From Pontederia crassipes (lineage: Eukaryota > Streptophyta > Magnoliopsida > Commelinales > Pontederiaceae): DNA of 64,000 bases. This document shows, piece by piece, positions 12,037 to 22,828 of this stretch. The stretch's first letter is position 1, and the number at the start of each line of letters is the position of its first letter. Under the pieces are notes generated by a model, which made no database searches, was not told where the DNA came from, and saw nothing but the letters and a program-made list of their open reading frames with translations. The position numbers were made by a program, and so were the translations under genes. The stretch covers positions 62,599,378-62,663,377 of the forward strand of contig CM060198.1 of NCBI GenBank assembly GCA_030549335.1, given 5' to 3'.

Positions 12037-15000
12037 ATGATGCTTCGTCTGCAGCTTCCGTCTCGTTTTATCAGGTCCTTCTCCGTTCCGGCCACTGCCG
12101 CCGCGACCACTGTCACCACCTTAGAGGAAATTGCTGCAAACCGCAAAGGTTTCTTCTTCTTCTTTTCGTGCTCCTCTCCTTCTCCGGCCATGGTTCATTG
12201 TCAACATCTTCCATGGGGCTTGCTTCTGTTTGGTGAAATGCGTGACAGAACCGAAATGGGATGCATCGCACTATAATGCGTTGGGCGCTGGAGAAATGGA
12301 GAAAAAATCGTGGCGCATTGCTGATTCTTTTGTCTTGTGCTTGATAGGTTTGGCCAAGGTTGTGTTGAAGAAAGGAAAGACGCAAATATTCAAGGATGGA
12401 AGTCCTATGGTTTACAGCGGCGCTGTGGACCGAATAGTCGGGAAACCGCAGCCTAAGACTGGCGACGTCGTGCTGGTCGCAGATGGCTCGCAGAATCCCA
12501 TCGGTTGGGGTTTATACAATTCTGTGTCCATGTTTTGTGTTAGGCTTATGCAAATGGAAGAGGAGGCCACCAGGTTGTGCAGCTTTTATTTTCTTTTCGT
12601 GGTTGCCAGTTTCATTGCTTTGTTCTGTTGGAGTTAACTGTTTCTCCTCTACAGGGATCCTGAGTGTGCTTTGAACATGGAGAAGTTGCTTGAGGCAAGA
12701 TTTGATGCGGCCCTAGCTTTACGTCAGTGCATGGGACTTCCTTCAGCAGACACCAATGTTTATCGTCTTGTCAATAGCGAAGGGGATAGGTAGGAGAATC
12801 CTTTGGTAACTCAGTTCCTGCCATAAAAATTCGTTAGTGAGCTAAGCTTGCATTTGTATGTCCGAACACCATGTAGCTTGTGCTCTTTGCATCTTAAAGA
12901 TACGGTATCATAAGGGGAAAAAGTGGATAACAAGAGTTCAATTCTAATAATAAGAATAAAGAAATGACCTGCTTTATGTAGATTGGATGTACATACTGTT
13001 CTTGATTGCCTTCAAAAAACATACTATTGTGGATGTAGATTGGATTAATTTTGTCGTTTTACTGTGTAGTAGGAATATTGTCCACCTTTTTGCACTTATT
13101 GTTTTGTACAAACGCAGGCTATCTGGTTTAATTGTGGATGTTTTTGGTGATGTTGCTGTAATAGCTTCATCCGCTGCGTGGGTTGAAAAGTTTAGGCAGG
13201 AAATTGAGTTCCATGTCAAGAGAATTAGAGATGTTAAGCACATCAAGTGGAGACCTTCGATTGACATATTGAAGGAAGAAGGATTGGAAGTATCAGATCA
13301 AGCAGATGTTACCTCAGATTCATGCATTAAAAAAGTGGAGGTAAGTACTTGACTCACAATTCTACACTTAGAAAGCCAACATTTCATGGAAGGTCATTAT
13401 TTTGAGAAGATTGAAATAATTAAGAATAAAAATCTTGTATCTTTCTTTCATTGCTTTGGTTTGCTATCTTTCATTGCTTTGGTTTGCTATTTACAATGTT
13501 GGTAACGTACTATTTTCTTGTAAGATATACTAACTAAATCTTTTATTGGACATATGCATGCATAATACTACAAATATTTGATAAACGTTTTGGTTGCAGT
13601 AATCTTATTCAGTATGAATTATTATATTCTAATGTTATACTCATAATAATGTGGAGCTTGTACATCTGCCATTCTTATAGTTTTTAGTGTATGCCTCTCA
13701 AAAATTGTTTTCAACATATATGCATATGGATAAATGGATTATATCACCCTCTGACAAGCAGTCTGCTGATCTCAAATTGTATGATTGGATTTGTCTCACT
13801 ACAGTAGTACTGTGATGAGCATGATTTGTTTCATCTGCTATTAAACGAATGGATCAAATTGACAAGAATCAATCATTGACGTCCTCTCTTTCTCATATCC
13901 TACTGGCAATCTGTGTCTAAATTTTGGTTAAAGAAGAGTCGTTTCCACTTCCTCACATGTATTAAAATTCTGTCATCTTGATTTAGGTTTACATGATCTG
14001 TTGCTGCTTGTATGTTACTGAATTCAATGTTCTGTGGCTTTCCTGAATTTATCTACTGTGTCGCAGCTAAGTTTAATGTCAGTTTGCTGGTTGAGTTTCA
14101 TGAATTCAGAATGTCTAAGAAATATTACCCAATGTGATATTACAGGTGATGGAGAATGGCATATGTTATTTAGTCTCACTTGAGGGTCAGAAAACAGGGT
14201 TTTATGCCGATCAACGTGAAAATCGGCGAACTATTTCATCAATATCGAAAGACAAGAGGGTCCTTGATGTTTGCTGTTATAGTGGTGGTTTTGCCTTGAG
14301 TGCAGCAACTGGTGGTGCTAGTAATGTCATTGGTAAAATACTGTAAGCTCAAACACTTACCATGCTAGTTTAACATGCAGTAGAAAGGTTTTATCCAAAG
14401 TTGTTTTTTAAATATTTATCATCATAATCGCTTCCAGGAATTGATTCCTCCTTGCCTGCCCTGGAACTTGCAAAGGAGAATATCCTCCTTAACAAATTAT
14501 GCCCATCAAAGATTTCATTTCAAAAGGAAGATGCAACTGTGTTTATGAGGACTTCTGCTGCCAGAAATGAATCATGGGATGTGGTTATTTTGGATCCTCC
14601 AAAATTGGCACCCAGGAAAAAAGTACCTCTTTATTTTTTCTACTATTAAAATAGCTATGTTTATCATTGTCATCTAAGAATCGTTTGAGATGGTTTGGTC
14701 ATGTTCAGAGAAGACCATTAGATGCGCCAGTAAGAAGAGTAGAGCAAATAATCTGGAGTCCGATTAAAAGAGGGAGAGGGAGGCCAAGGCGGACACTTGG
14801 CGAACTAATAGAGCAAGATCTATTGGTGAATAATATACCGAAAGGTTTGGTTACTAATAGAGCGGAATGGCGTCGTATGATCCATGTAGCCGACCCCACA
14901 TAGTGGGATAAGGCTTTGTTGTTGTTGTTGTATCATTGTCATCTATTTTACTTTCTTGATTACAAGGGCCATGAGCCTAGTAAATCTGGTTAATTTTACT

Positions 15001-15998
15001 TACATATATACTAACTGGTTCATATATTTTGTTGTGTAGGATATAAGTTTTTCGGGGTTGATATGCGACTATTATTTATGTTTTCTATTACATTTGTGAC
15101 TAAATTTTCAGTGAAATTGGTTTTTTCCATTTACACTTCTCTATGGCTTGTTTTAGGTACTACAAAGTGCATCTGGGATGTACAGAAATTTGAATTCATT
15201 AGCTATGCAGATCACAAAGAAAGGTGGTTTGCTCATGACATGTTCATGTTCTGGAGCTATGACTCAAAGTGGTCTGTTCTTGCATATACTTCAGGCAAGT
15301 TTAAATTCACTATGGAACTTGCAATGTGATGTTACTACTGGGTGTGCAAATATGTAATTTGGAGACATCATTTCTGAAGAATATAGAATTTCTTCGGTGT
15401 CCTCAGAGTTCAGTTAATTTGGCCATCTTTACATATATTAAATAAGCAACTTGTTCTTTTGTCTAGTCTCAAAATATACAGTGAAAATGAGAAGTGTTAG
15501 AGTTCAACTGAATAGACATCCTGGAATCGAAAGAGACTGTAGAATCTGCCATTACATTGAGATTGCTTGATGAAACATTGTGTTGGTATGATTTTGCATC
15601 TTGCCGCTTAACAATTAAAAATTCTTGATGGACATGACTTTGGGTTTTGGGGAAGTCTTTCTCTAAAAGCCGATAATATGAACTTACCTTCAAAAGAAAC
15701 TGATACTAGGAGCTTAATGTTGCCAAAACTTTCTCGATTCTTTAATGGGCAGCTTTTTTTCTATCAGTCTCATTTTATCATTTCTTGATACTTATTGACT
15801 CTGTATTTGTCTCCTCAGCATGATCCTTTTTGTCCTTTTCTTTAATTTGCTGTGAAAATAATGGTTCAGGATGCCGCAACGATGGCAGGCAGAAGAATTA
15901 CAGTTTTGCGTCAAGCTGGTGCAGCTTGTGATCATCCAATTGACCCTTCCTATCCAGAAGGCGCCTACCTTACAAATTTTCTTCTGAGAGTTCTTTGA
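12037..15998 (+). CDS. RlmI-like PUA/SAM-dependent rRNA methyltransferase, eight exons
   Basis: Exons: 12037-12148, 12348-12573, 12655-12789, 13118-13340, 14146-14332, 14438-14622, 15157-15294, 15870-15998; joined they give 444 residues. The family transfers methyl groups from S-adenosylmethionine to cytosine-5 of large-subunit rRNA (E. coli RlmI, 396 residues). A PUA-like RNA-binding part lies at about residues 38-115. SAM motif I is [13 protein letters not shown] near 271, followed by GIDSS near 295, the catalytic-region word ILDPPK near 345-350, and TCSCSG near 384-389. The first 37 residues are basic and Ser/Thr/Ala-rich, which suggests an organelle transit peptide. The start was chosen as the first in-frame ATG ahead of that stretch. 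All introns are GT-AG except the last (15295-15869), which begins GC. Intron 6 carries a LINE insertion. Exact substrate and organelle are inferred. Confidence 0.85.
13440..13495. repeat. 24-bp tandem duplication in intron 4
   Basis: The word CTTTCATTGCTTTGGTTTGC occurs twice in direct tandem inside intron 4 of the methyltransferase gene. No function is evident. Confidence 0.8.
14677..14930 (+). mobile_element. 5'-truncated RTE LINE in methyltransferase intron 6
   Basis: Encodes the last 70 or so residues of the same LINE protein found at 18315-21214 (words [30 protein letters not shown] and [14 protein letters not shown]), then a short 3' end and a (TTG)n tail. It is flanked by an exact 15-bp duplication, TATCATTGTCATCTA, at 14662-14676 and 14931-14945. 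It lies in the sense orientation in the intron, well away from both splice sites. Confidence 0.95.
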
Positions 15999-17589
15999 AA
16001 CGTATTTTTCAGAACTGCAAGCGTATGTTGTAGATTTTTAACTTATTTCAGAATGCAAATCCCCAAGATTACCAGATGCAGTTGCATTGGAATTTAGATT
16101 AAGATCACTTTACCTTTACCTTTTGACTCAAAAAGTGTAAAAAAAAATGATATTTAGTTTGGATTAATTCATTTTTGAATGTGAAGAAAGAAAGCTTCAC
16201 TGAAGTGACAGGACAGGCTAAAATGGCCTGAATTAAATTAATGCTGGATTTGTTGTGAACATAGCAGCTTTATAGAATTTTATATACACACATCTAATGA
16301 AAAGAGCTTTGTGGTGACTCATCTCTTACATCCTTTAAGTAAGCGCTGCTAGTTAAAATGACCCTACAGAGATTGGATTAAAGTAAAAGGTCGAAAAGGA
16401 ACTTGTTGGACGCTTCTTCCGTAACTATATGTTTATTATGTGGTGCGATGGGGGAAAAAAGCCAGTCGATTAAGTATTGTTTCATTATCTCTCCTGCTAA
16501 TTGTAATCATGGTGAGGAGATAATTGACTGCAGATTTGAACTAGAATTACTAAATGAGCATTCACACATCAACGTCCAGATTAACTATTTTCTATTTCCT
16601 GGCACTAAAGAAGGTTGGAAGTATGATCATATTATCATAGCAAATCCATGATGTTGGGTACTTAAAAGTTGGTCTATATTGATGTCCTGGACCTAATTAT
16701 ACAATTATATTGAGATACATCAATAATTAATCTGTTCATGGTAACTTAAATTTTTTTTATATGGATAACAAAGAACAGGTACAAGTTATAAGTTCATTCA
16801 TTTGCTATCTTGACTAATCAACTCTCTTTCCCCTAGGAAATTTGTATCATTCTATCCACATATATGCAACAACACTATAAATTGATTTTAACAACTCTAT
16901 TTTATGCCCTATAATTCAGTTTGTTTCTTTTTCGATTATTACCATAGTATTAAAAAAATAATCCGATTGTTATCATCCGATTAATTGTGTCCTTTCATAT
17001 TGTACGTTTGATTATAATGAGCAAGAGCAGAGATATTTTGTTGATTAATGCACTGATGGGAATGATTTCAGTGTCATTGTATCAATACCTTTGCGAAGCA
17101 TTTTCTCTGGAAAGCATTTTAGAGAGCAGATGGAGTAGGATAAGAAGTGTTCAGGGGGTGTTGCTAGCAGACATGTACATGCAGGGGGGAGTCTGCATGA
17201 AGCTTAATTGGCAAAAAAGGGAGCAGCCCCCAATATTTTTAGACAAGGAATGATTCCAAAGAGCACCTCCAAATTCGTGCTTGAAATCTAAGCTAACATG
17301 GTCAGTGGACATGATCTGCGGAGCTTAATAATAATGTGACTAAAAGTTAAATACCAACTTTGCAAAGTGTGGTACTTAATTTTGGGGCATGCAGCTCCTT
17401 ATCACGTGGATTTCGCAGCGAATCTTTCGTTTCTTCTGAGGTAGAAATTTCATCCACGCAACTGAAAGGTAGTCACGAGTTTGAGTTTTGATGAACCAAG
17501 CAAAGTAATTGCCTGTGATAAAAGTTGCTAATTTCGAATCCAATATTAACAATCGTTTTTTAGGTGTCAATCTCTCTTATAAACAATAT
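15999..17589. other. Intergenic region after the methyltransferase gene
   Basis: Contains the presumed 3' UTR and AT-rich DNA. Short open frames at 16403-16651 and 16987-17253 have no recognisable family and are not called as genes. Confidence 0.5.
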
Positions 17590-17738
17590 ATCTAATTAGC
17601 GAAGGATTTTACTATTCGTCGAAAAATGATTAGACGAGTATTTTTCCGACGATCGTTGTTCCATTAAAAAATCCGTCGGAAATTCATGTTTCCGAATGAG
17701 ATTTCCGACGGACGGAAATTTGTAAAAATCTTGTAGTG
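17590..17738. mobile_element. CACTA-type terminus with TTTCCGACGG subterminal repeats
   Basis: The stretch ends with CTTGTAGTG at 17738, the reverse complement of the CACTACAAG start typical of plant CACTA (En/Spm-type) transposons. Before it, the word TTTCCGACG and its complement CGTCGGAAA recur several times in both orientations, as in CACTA subterminal regions. I could not find the opposite terminus, so this is called a partial or solo end. Confidence 0.6.
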
Positions 17739-18299
17739 TAACTAATACATATATTTTAATGGAATCGAAATGAATTGATTAAAACTTGAGTCAACTTTTG
17801 AATAAGGAGAAAAAAGAGTAGGATCAGTGTTCAACGTTTCTCATCAATATGGTGGAAAATGCTTAAAAAAGATAACAGTAGATCTACTATTAATCTTTTT
17901 ACAGTTTTACTAGTATTAAGTATACTCGACCTAAAAATACACATAAAATAATAGACTCAAATCAATTTTCATATGTGAAAATAATGTGCCATTTTTTTAT
18001 CTATATGTCCTCTTTAGTCATCTTTTAAAAGTAATGGGTTTTATTTTGGATTGTTTGACTCATTGATCGAGCTGCCAATGTTAAATCGATAATCATAAAT
18101 AAATAATCCATGTGCGGCACTATTCATATTTTTCAAGTCATTCAGGTACTTTTGCCTTCTTTTTTCTCTTTGAAGCTTTACAGATTGTTGCTGCTTCTTT
18201 GCACGAAGAATAATACTTTGATTTATTGGAAAAAAAATACTTTGCTTACGCGGTGGCGTTATACTCCACACCAAACACATCAACGACAAAAATATTTCC
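17739..18299. other. AT-rich intergenic DNA
   Basis: No gene or repeat recognised between the CACTA-type end and the LINE target duplication. Confidence 0.5.
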
Positions 18300-18314
18300 G
18301 TTCGAAGAATGAAA

Positions 18315-21214
18315 CAACAACAACAACAACAAAGTCTTATCCCACTAGGTGGGGTCGGCTACATGAATCATACGACGCCATTCCGCTCTATTAGTAACCA
18401 AACCTTTTGGTATATTATTCACCAATAGATCTTGCTCTATTAGTTCGCCAAGTGTCCGTCTTGGCCTCCCTCTCCCTCTTTTAATCGGACTCCAGATTAT
18501 TTGATCTACTCTTCTTACTGGCGCATCTAATGGTCTTCTCTGAACATGACCAAACCATCTCAAACGATTATCTACCATTTTCTCACTAATAGGAGCCACT
18601 CCGACTCGTTCACGTATATGGTCATTCCTAATCTTATCTAATCTTGTATGACCACACATCCATCTCAACATCCTCATTTCGGCTACCCCCACTTTACGTT
18701 CATGTTGTCCCTTCATAGTCCAATATTCACTACCATATAACACTGCTGGCCTTATAGCAGTACGATAGAATTTTCCTTTAACTTTATTGGGTACTTTTCT
18801 ATCACAAAGAACTCCAGTGGCTTTCCTCCACTTACACCAACCAGCTTGAATTCTATGATTAACATCGTCATCAATCTCACCATCTTGTCTTACAATTGAT
18901 CCTAAATATTTAAACTTTGTCACTTGAGGAATTATATCCTCCCCTAACCTAACTTTCAAATCGTCTCTAAGTTGTTTATTTGTGAAATTGCTATGCATAT
19001 ATTCTGTTTTATTCCTACTTAAACGAAAACCCTTTGACTCCAACGTATTTCTCCATATTTCCAATTTTGTATTAATCTCTTCTTTTGAATCCGCTAAAAG
19101 TACTATATCATCCGCAAATAGCATGCACTTAGGTACCTCCTCTGTGATACTCTCGGTTATAGCATCGATAACTAAGTTAAATAGATACGGGCTTAAAGCT
19201 GATCCTTGATGTAGGCCAATTCCTATAGGAAATTCATTTGTCTCACCTCCGGGTGTCCTAACCCTAGTCAATGCCCCATCGTACATATCTTGTATTACCT
19301 TAATGTAGGCAACATTCACCCTCTTCTTTTGCAAGGCTTTCCAAAGTACATCCCTTGGTACCCGATCATACGCCTTCTCTAAGTCAATGAAAGCCATATG
19401 TAAGTCTCTTCTCCTACTTCGATACTTCTCCATCATCCCCCTTAGTAAATAAATCGCCTCTGTAGTGGATCTTCCTGGCATGAACCCAAATTGTCTCTCA
19501 GAAATACTAGTCTCCATTATCAATCTATGCTCAATCACTTTTTCCCATAATTTCATAGTGTGACTCATAAGTTTAATCCCTCTATAATTTGCACAATTCT
19601 GAATATCCCCTTTATTTTTGTAAATAGGAACTAATGTACTTAATCTCCAATCATCAGGCATCTTTTTCGACCGTAAAATCTCATTAAATAGTTTACATAA
19701 CCACAACACACCTTTTTCTCCTAAACATTTCCAAACTTCAATCGGTATACCATCCGGTCCAACGGCTTTACCATTCTCCATTTTCTTAAGAGCTTCGCTA
19801 ACCTCCGAGACTCTAATTCTACGATAAAATGACCTATTAAGCTCACATTCGCTAACGGTCAAGTCCTCCAAATCACAACGCGAACCTTCACATCCATCAT
19901 TAAATAGCTTATAGAAATACTCTTCCCATCTGTTCTTAATATCTCCTTCAGTAACTAAAACCTTGCCAACTTCATTTTTTATGCATCTTACTTGATCCAA
20001 ATCTCTCGACTCCTTCTCTTTGTTCCTTGCAATCTTGTAAATCCTTTGTTTACCCGCCTTTGTCCCTAACTCCTTATAAAACCCCTCGTATGCTTTAGCA
20101 CGAGCATCACTAACTGCTTTCTTAGCCTCCCTTTTCGCCAAACGATACTTTTCCCAATTGTCAGAACTATTGTCCAAGTGTATCACCTTGAAACAATTCT
20201 TCTTATTACGCACATTTTCTTGGACATCCTCATTCCACCACCAAGTCTCCTTATCTCGTGGTCCAAAACATTTTGATTCTCCTAAAATGGCTTTAGCAAC
20301 CATTTCAACCTTTTTTGTCACATTCTTCCACATGATACTAGCATCTCCTTCTAACTCCCACACACTTTCCTCTAATAACTTACTTCTAAAAGTCTCTCGC
20401 TTCTCCCCCTTTAACTGCCACCACTTGATCTTTCGATAAAAAACTGTTCGGGATTTTGGTTTTATACATTTTATTTGCATATCAAGAACTAACAATCTAT
20501 GTTGTGTAGTCACCCCATGCTCAGGAATTACTTTGCAATTAGTGCAACGTCTTTTATCAGTATTTCTTATCAAGAAAAAATCGATTTGAGACCTATGAGT
20601 TCCACTTTTGTATGTGATTAAATGTTCCTCTCTCTTCCTAAAACAAGTGTTGATAATCTTAAGGTCGTATGCTAAAGAAAAATCAATAATAGTTTGTCAT
20701 TCCTCATTCAACTCCCCAAAACCAAAACCACCATGAACCCTTGCATGTGGTCCTGCCTCTTTACCAACATGTCCATTAAGGTCTTCCCCAATATAAACTT
20801 TCTCGGTTGTTGGTATACTTTCAATCAAACCCTCCATATCTGCCCAAAATTTCTCCTTGAGATGTGATTCTGCTCCTACTTGGGGTGCATATGCACTAAT
20901 AATGTTCATAGTCTCCTTTCCAACAATTACTTTCACGGATATGATTCGATCCTCAATCCTTTTAACTTCCACAACATTCTTCCTCCATTCTGCATCCGCG
21001 ATAATACCAACACCATTCCTTCCATTTACCTTACCTGTGTACCAAAGTTTGGAACCATTTAACCTAATCTCTTTACTTCCCTCTCCTACCCATCTAGTTT
21101 CTTGCAAGCATAAGATACTAATCTTACGCTGGTCCATTACTTGTGCCACCTCGAGGCGCTTCCCATTCAACGTCCCAATGTTCCAAGAACCTAATCTGAC
21201 CTTAGTCTCATGAC
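18315..21214 (-). mobile_element. Nearly full-length RTE-clade LINE
   Basis: On the minus strand a single frame from about 21202 to 18345 encodes an APE endonuclease then a reverse transcriptase. Endonuclease words: SWNIGTLNG, CLQETRW, SAYAPQ, DLNGHVG and TTQHRLLVLD. Reverse transcriptase words: AVGPDGIP, FMPGRSTTEA, DLEKAYDRVP, LHQGSALSPYLF and MLFADDIVLLADS. The frame is interrupted by one in-frame TGA at 20697-20699, after GELNEE; the same frame continues beyond it into the reverse transcriptase. An exact 15-bp target duplication, GTTCGAAGAATGAAA, lies at 18300-18314 and 21215-21229. The 3' tail is (TTG)n, and the 3' UTR is only about 30 bases, as is usual in RTE. The 5' end seems cut near the start codon. 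It looks young. Confidence 0.95.
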
Positions 21215-21229
21215 GTTCGAAGAATGAAA

Positions 21230-21660
21230 AAAGAAAAAAAAGAATCGTGATAGAAGATCTATTAATGTTTACCATAATAGATAAATCATAAAATATTGTC
21301 ATAAGACAAGTCTAAAAAGTACTTTTTTATATCTCTTTCGGAATTATAGTTCTAAATAAAAAAAATGTGTATATAAACATGTAGCAAACATATATAAGTA
21401 AATCATCATATACCATAACTCACAAAGTACGCACATTTTGCGTACCCATCAATAAGGAAAAAAGCAGTATCAGATCATTCAGATTGGTAAAATTGATTGG
21501 GTGAATGTAGCGTCAAATCCTTGTAGTCTATCTGAGAATCTTTCTTTCCATGCCGCTTTCTTTGAAAGTGTACAAATTTGTAGCTACAACTACATGGAGA
21601 TTATAATTAATATATATGTTGACACTCGTAAGATATCCAGAGGAAACTATGTAAGTATTA
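21230..21660. other. AT-rich intergenic DNA
   Basis: No gene or recognisable repeat between the LINE and the (TA)n-bounded MITE pair. Confidence 0.5.
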
Positions 21661-21668
21661 TACATATG

Positions 21669-21700
<32 letters not shown>

Positions 21701-21704
<4 letters not shown>

Positions 21705-22048
21705 ATGAGCATGTGAAACGTCTTTCGTGTGAAGCGCGTGTGAAGTGGTTTTAGACATACTTATATTTATTTTTTTCGACATTTTTTTATTGATAGTTTA
21801 GAGGGTAATTGAGGATAACAAATATATGATTCAAATCATTGACAATAATTTTTTTCATCATTTTTGAATTTTGACGAATTTCTGCACATTATTATCCGTC
21901 ATAACGGATATAAGCATTTTATATAAGTTCTAATCTTATGAAATTATTTTTTGTTATCATGAATGATCATTTAAGCTAATAGTAAAGAAAGATATCGAAA
22001 AAAATGAAAATAAATATGTCTAAGGCCGCTTCACACGCTCATTTTTTC
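21701..22048. mobile_element. MITE copy A, bounded by (TA)n
   Basis: About 348 bases with inverted ends: left TTTAATGAGCATGTGAAACG, right (read in reverse) AAATGAGCGTGTGAAGCGGC. The inverted similarity continues through TTAGACATA. No coding capacity. (TA)n lies on both sides. Confidence 0.85.
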
Positions 22049-22072
22049 ATATATATATATATATATATATAT

Positions 22073-22450
22073 GGGTTTAATGAGCGCGTGAAGCGCCTTT
22101 CGTGTGAAGACCATGTGAAGCGACTTTAGACATACTTATATTTATTTTTTTAATATTTTTTTCATTGATAGTTTAGAGGGTCACTAGGAACAATAAATAT
22201 ATGATTCAAATCATTAACAATAATTTTTTTCATCATTTTTGAATTTTGATGAACTTCTATACATTATTATCCGTCGTAATGGATATAAGCATTTTATATA
22301 TCTTCTAATTTTATAAAACTATTTTTTATTATCATGAATGATCATTTAAGCTATTAGTAAAGAAAGATATAAAAAAAAATAAAAAAAATATGTCTAAGAC
22401 CGTTTCACATGCGCTTCACACGAAAAACGCTTTACACACTCATTTTTTCC
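22073..22450. mobile_element. MITE copy B, bounded by (TA)n
   Basis: About 378 bases, a diverged second copy of the element at 21701-22048, sharing the interior words TCATTTAAGCTA, TATCCGTC and CATTTTATATA. The left end is GGGTTTAATGAGCGCGTGAA and the right end is its degenerate inverted copy. A (TA)n tract separates it from copy A and another follows it. Confidence 0.85.
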
Positions 22451-22589
22451 TATATATATACATATATATATATATATTAGGATGTATTGACAATATATAG
22501 ATTAATATTAATTTTAATACAATAATTTAAATTATTTGTATTTTGAGCCGTCATAATTTAAACGATGCAAGCATACATTAATATTGCAT

Positions 22590-22601
22590 TCTAATACCCC
22601 C

Positions 22602-22639
<38 letters not shown>

Positions 22640-22640
22640 G
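22590..22640. repeat. (CT)n then (TA)n microsatellite
   Basis: A run of CT dinucleotides changes directly into TA dinucleotides ahead of the next small element. Confidence 0.9.
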
Positions 22641-22760
22641 AAAAAATGGAGGTGTCCCCTCTTTAAAAGAGGGACACCGTGTCCCTTATATTTTTATCCA
22701 TTGGATTAGAAATTTATGGATCATATTTTATTGAATTAGAAATCTATGGATCATATTTAA

Positions 22761-22770
<10 letters not shown>
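22641..22770. mobile_element. Small palindrome-ended element between (TA)n tracts
   Basis: It starts with an almost perfect short hairpin (GGTGTCCCCTC, then GAGGGACACC) and then holds two direct copies of a roughly 30-base unit containing GGATTAGAAATTTATGGATC. (TA)n lies on both sides. The sequence differs from the MITE pair next to it, so this looks like a separate small family or relic. Confidence 0.5.

Positions 22771-22825
<55 letters not shown>
22768..22825. repeat. (TA)n microsatellite
   Basis: A pure TA run of more than 50 bases following the palindrome-ended element. Confidence 0.95.

Positions 22826-22828
<3 letters not shown>

Noticed and set aside
18345-21302. The LINE frame as a host gene starting at 21302
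   Set aside because: The codons before about 21214 lie outside the target duplication, in flanking DNA, so that start is accidental.
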